Origin: a virus
Length of the DNA stretch: 31,354 nt
IMG/VR virus record: IMGVR_UViG_3300021364_000105
Coordinates: 1 to 31,354 of that record
Direction: 5' to 3' (one strand)
The notes below the pieces were generated by a model that made no database searches, had not been told where the DNA came from, and was given only the letters and a program-made list of their open reading frames with translations. The position numbers and the translations under genes are program-made. Positions 30,171-31,354 of the stretch are shown piece after piece (within the stretch, counting starts at the first letter, position 1; each line of letters starts with the position of its first letter).

Positions 30171-30827
30171 ATGAGCGAACAACACCCAACGTCAGGAATG
30201 AGCGCAACCATCGGCAAACTCGCTGAGGCATTGGCCAAGGCTCAAGGCCAAATGCGCCACGCTGCAAAGGACAGCACAAACCCCCATTTCCGATCCAGCT
30301 ACGCCGACCTAGCGTCTGTGCTCGACGCTGCGCGCGAACCGCTGACGGCCAACGGCCTGTCAATCTCTCAACTGCCCTCGCACAGCGCTGACGGCGTTGT
30401 TGTGCGCACAATCCTGATGCACACCAGCGGCGAATATTTGTGGTCTGAGCTGGCGATCCCCGTGCGCAAAAACGACGCGCAGGGAGTCGGCAGCGCCATC
30501 ACCTACGCGCGCCGCTACTCGCTGAGCGCAATCGCAGGCATCGGCAGTGATGATGATGACGGCAACGCCGCAACGGCCGCGGCGCCGGCACAGCGTGAGC
30601 GCGCGGCGCCAAAGCGCAACGCGCAGCAGGACGAAAAAAACCACCTGTTGCGCGGCGTGGCCGACGAAATGCGCCGGCTTGGCCTGCAGCCCGGCGACGT
30701 CGCTGAATGGTGCGCCGAATATGACGGCGCCAGCAACCCCAAACAACTCAGCAACGATGACCTCAAGGATCTGATTGAGAAAATGGCGGCCGTGCCTGAC
30801 GACGACGATCGCGCGGGGGCCGCGTGA
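30171..30827 (+). CDS. ERF-family single-strand annealing recombinase
   Basis: The 218-residue protein matches the P22 Erf family, which binds single-stranded DNA and promotes annealing during phage recombination and genome circularisation or repair. Diagnostic segments are STNPHFRSSYADLASVLDAA (about 34-53), VVVRTILMHTSGEY with its conserved turn, and GVGSAITYARRYSLSAIAGI (about 104-123) followed by SDDDDGN. After an Ala/Arg/Gln linker, a C-terminal helical part ends in acidic DDDDRAGAA. The ribosome site CACACACACAGGAGCAAACA is of the same type as its neighbours. An exonuclease partner is not visible in the window. Confidence 0.93.
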   Translation: MSEQHPTSGMSATIGKLAEALAKAQGQMRHAAKDSTNPHFRSSYADLASVLDAAREPLTANGLSISQLPSHSADGVVVRTILMHTSGEYLWSELAIPVRKNDAQGVGSAITYARRYSLSAIAGIGSDDDDGNAATAAAPAQRERAAPKRNAQQDEKNHLLRGVADEMRRLGLQPGDVAEWCAEYDGASNPKQLSNDDLKDLIEKMAAVPDDDDRAGAA

Positions 30828-30997
30828 CGCTCGTTGAGATCACTACGGTAGACCGGCGTCAGGTGTTGGGTATGACAATCGAACGTCTGCCGCCGGGTTT
30901 TTTGATTACCGCATTTGTTGAGGTTGACCGTGTTGCAGACAGAACTTTTCAATCAGACGACGACGACGACAGCCACGCCGACACAGCCGACGCCTGA
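30824..30997 (+). CDS. Short hypothetical ORF coupled to ERF
   Basis: A 57-residue frame opens at GTG 30824, overlapping the ERF stop by four bases (GTGA) as many genes here do. The product, starting MTLVEITTVDRRQVLGMTIE, has strand-like segments, a hydrophobic PPGFLITAFVEVDR stretch and an acidic Asp/Ala/His tail of about 15 residues. Its last 68 bases overlap the next gene in another frame, which is long for real overlaps, so it may be shorter or spurious. Unknown function. Confidence 0.45.
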   Translation: MTLVEITTVDRRQVLGMTIERLPPGFLITAFVEVDRVADRTFQSDDDDDSHADTADA

Positions 30998-31354
30998 CAC
31001 GCTCAGCGAGGCGCGGCAGCGCGTGCGCGACGGTATGCGCGACGGCATCACCTGCCCGTGCTGTGAGCAGCTGGTCAAGGTTTACCGGCGCAGGATGACC
31101 GCAACCCACGCCCGTATTTTGTTGGGTTTGCTGGCGGCGCATGACGCAGCCGGTGGCCCGGTCAAGACGTCGGCGATCCCGCTCGGCAGCGGTGACGCTC
31201 GCACGGCCGGGGGCGACATTGGCAAACTTGAGCTGTTTCGTTTGGTGCGGCGCGTTGACGGTGACCGGTGGGCGCCGTCTGAGTTGGGCCGGCGGTGGGC
31301 TGCAGGTGAGCGCGTGTGCGCTGACTGGTTGGATGTCGTCAACGGCCGAATCAT
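30930..31354 (+). CDS. CxxC protein typical of phage early regions (partial)
   Basis: The frame is open from GTG 30930 to the window end, 141 codons without a stop. GAGG lies about 6 bases before the GTG, and the only in-frame alternatives upstream are TTG codons after a TGA at 30903. The product starts with a Thr/Pro-rich region, then shows CPCCEQLVKVYRRRMTATHA, a C-P-C-C zinc-ribbon-like half and basic segment, then ARILLGLLAAHDAAGGPVKT and FRLVRRVDGDRWAPSELGRR. This 'CxxCxxxxKxYxRxL ... GxLxxxxLI' layout is common in phage early proteins whose role is unknown. The C-terminus is beyond the window. Confidence 0.65.
   Translation, partial: MLQTELFNQTTTTTATPTQPTPDTLSEARQRVRDGMRDGITCPCCEQLVKVYRRRMTATHARILLGLLAAHDAAGGPVKTSAIPLGSGDARTAGGDIGKLELFRLVRRVDGDRWAPSELGRRWAAGERVCADWLDVVNGRI

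Noticed and set aside
30950-30975. GAC/ACG triplet run as a microsatellite or regulatory repeat
   Set aside because: It is explained as Asp codons of one frame and Thr codons of the overlapping one; only about five units long.
1-31354. tRNA genes, CRISPR arrays, insertion sequences and an attachment site
   Set aside because: I looked for cloverleaf-like GC stems with a TTC loop, regularly spaced repeats, inverted terminal repeats with transposase frames and an integrase, and saw none that could be supported.

Overview
This window is about 31 kb of a tailed double-stranded DNA phage (or prophage) genome. It carries most of the structural module and the start of an early, DNA-replication/recombination-type module. 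Every supported gene is on the + strand, genes are tightly packed with many 1-8 base overlaps, and nearly all starts have a GGAG/GAGG-type ribosome site. The HK97-type head genes, a tail-tube gene, a frameshifted tail assembly chaperone and a 1183-residue tape measure with no contractile sheath indicate a long, non-contractile tail (siphovirus type). The DNA is GC-rich. No integrase, tRNA, endolysin or host gene is visible, so lifestyle and host cannot be assigned. A lipobox protein and TTTGCR-17-TATAAT promoters fit a bacterial sigma-70 host.

Layout. 1-487: C-terminal nuclease end of the large terminase. 518-5218: portal fused to a MuF domain, prohead protease fused to an acidic scaffold-like tail, and HK97-fold major capsid protein. 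5300-5746: probable capsid decoration protein. 5863-8445: connector, head-closure and tail-completion genes. 8546-9389: a small beta-rich protein and the tail tube. 9451-10289: tail assembly chaperone with a -1 frameshift site (GGGTTTT, 6-base spacer, 9-bp hairpin). 10282-13833: tape measure. 13837-20991: three large tail-tip proteins carrying LamG-like, propeller-like and C1q-like domains. 21044-27088: a translationally coupled cluster of small fibre/adhesin-type proteins with several paralogous domains, including a small protein with phospholipase A2 signatures. 27097-28091: a membrane protein, an MshEN-like (possible c-di-GMP-binding) protein and an unknown, closed by a strong terminator. 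28258 to the end: an early region with two near-identical promoters, a small Cys-rich lipoprotein, a putative DNA-binding protein, a Gp157-family protein, an ERF-family single-strand annealing protein, a short ORF and a CxxC protein running off the window.

How it works together. Terminase, portal, protease/scaffold and capsid build and fill the head, connectors join it to a tail whose length is set by the tape measure, and the tip and fibre cluster handles host recognition. Three intrinsic terminators lie directly after the genes expected to be most abundant (capsid, decoration, tail tube), suggesting product stoichiometry is set by local transcript ends. The least ordinary items are the PLA2-like protein, the MshEN-like protein, the promoter-proximal lipoprotein, a three-gene array sharing a DGTGRG N-terminal motif, and an SD-less portal start 6 bases after a motif that recurs upstream of a second structural gene.
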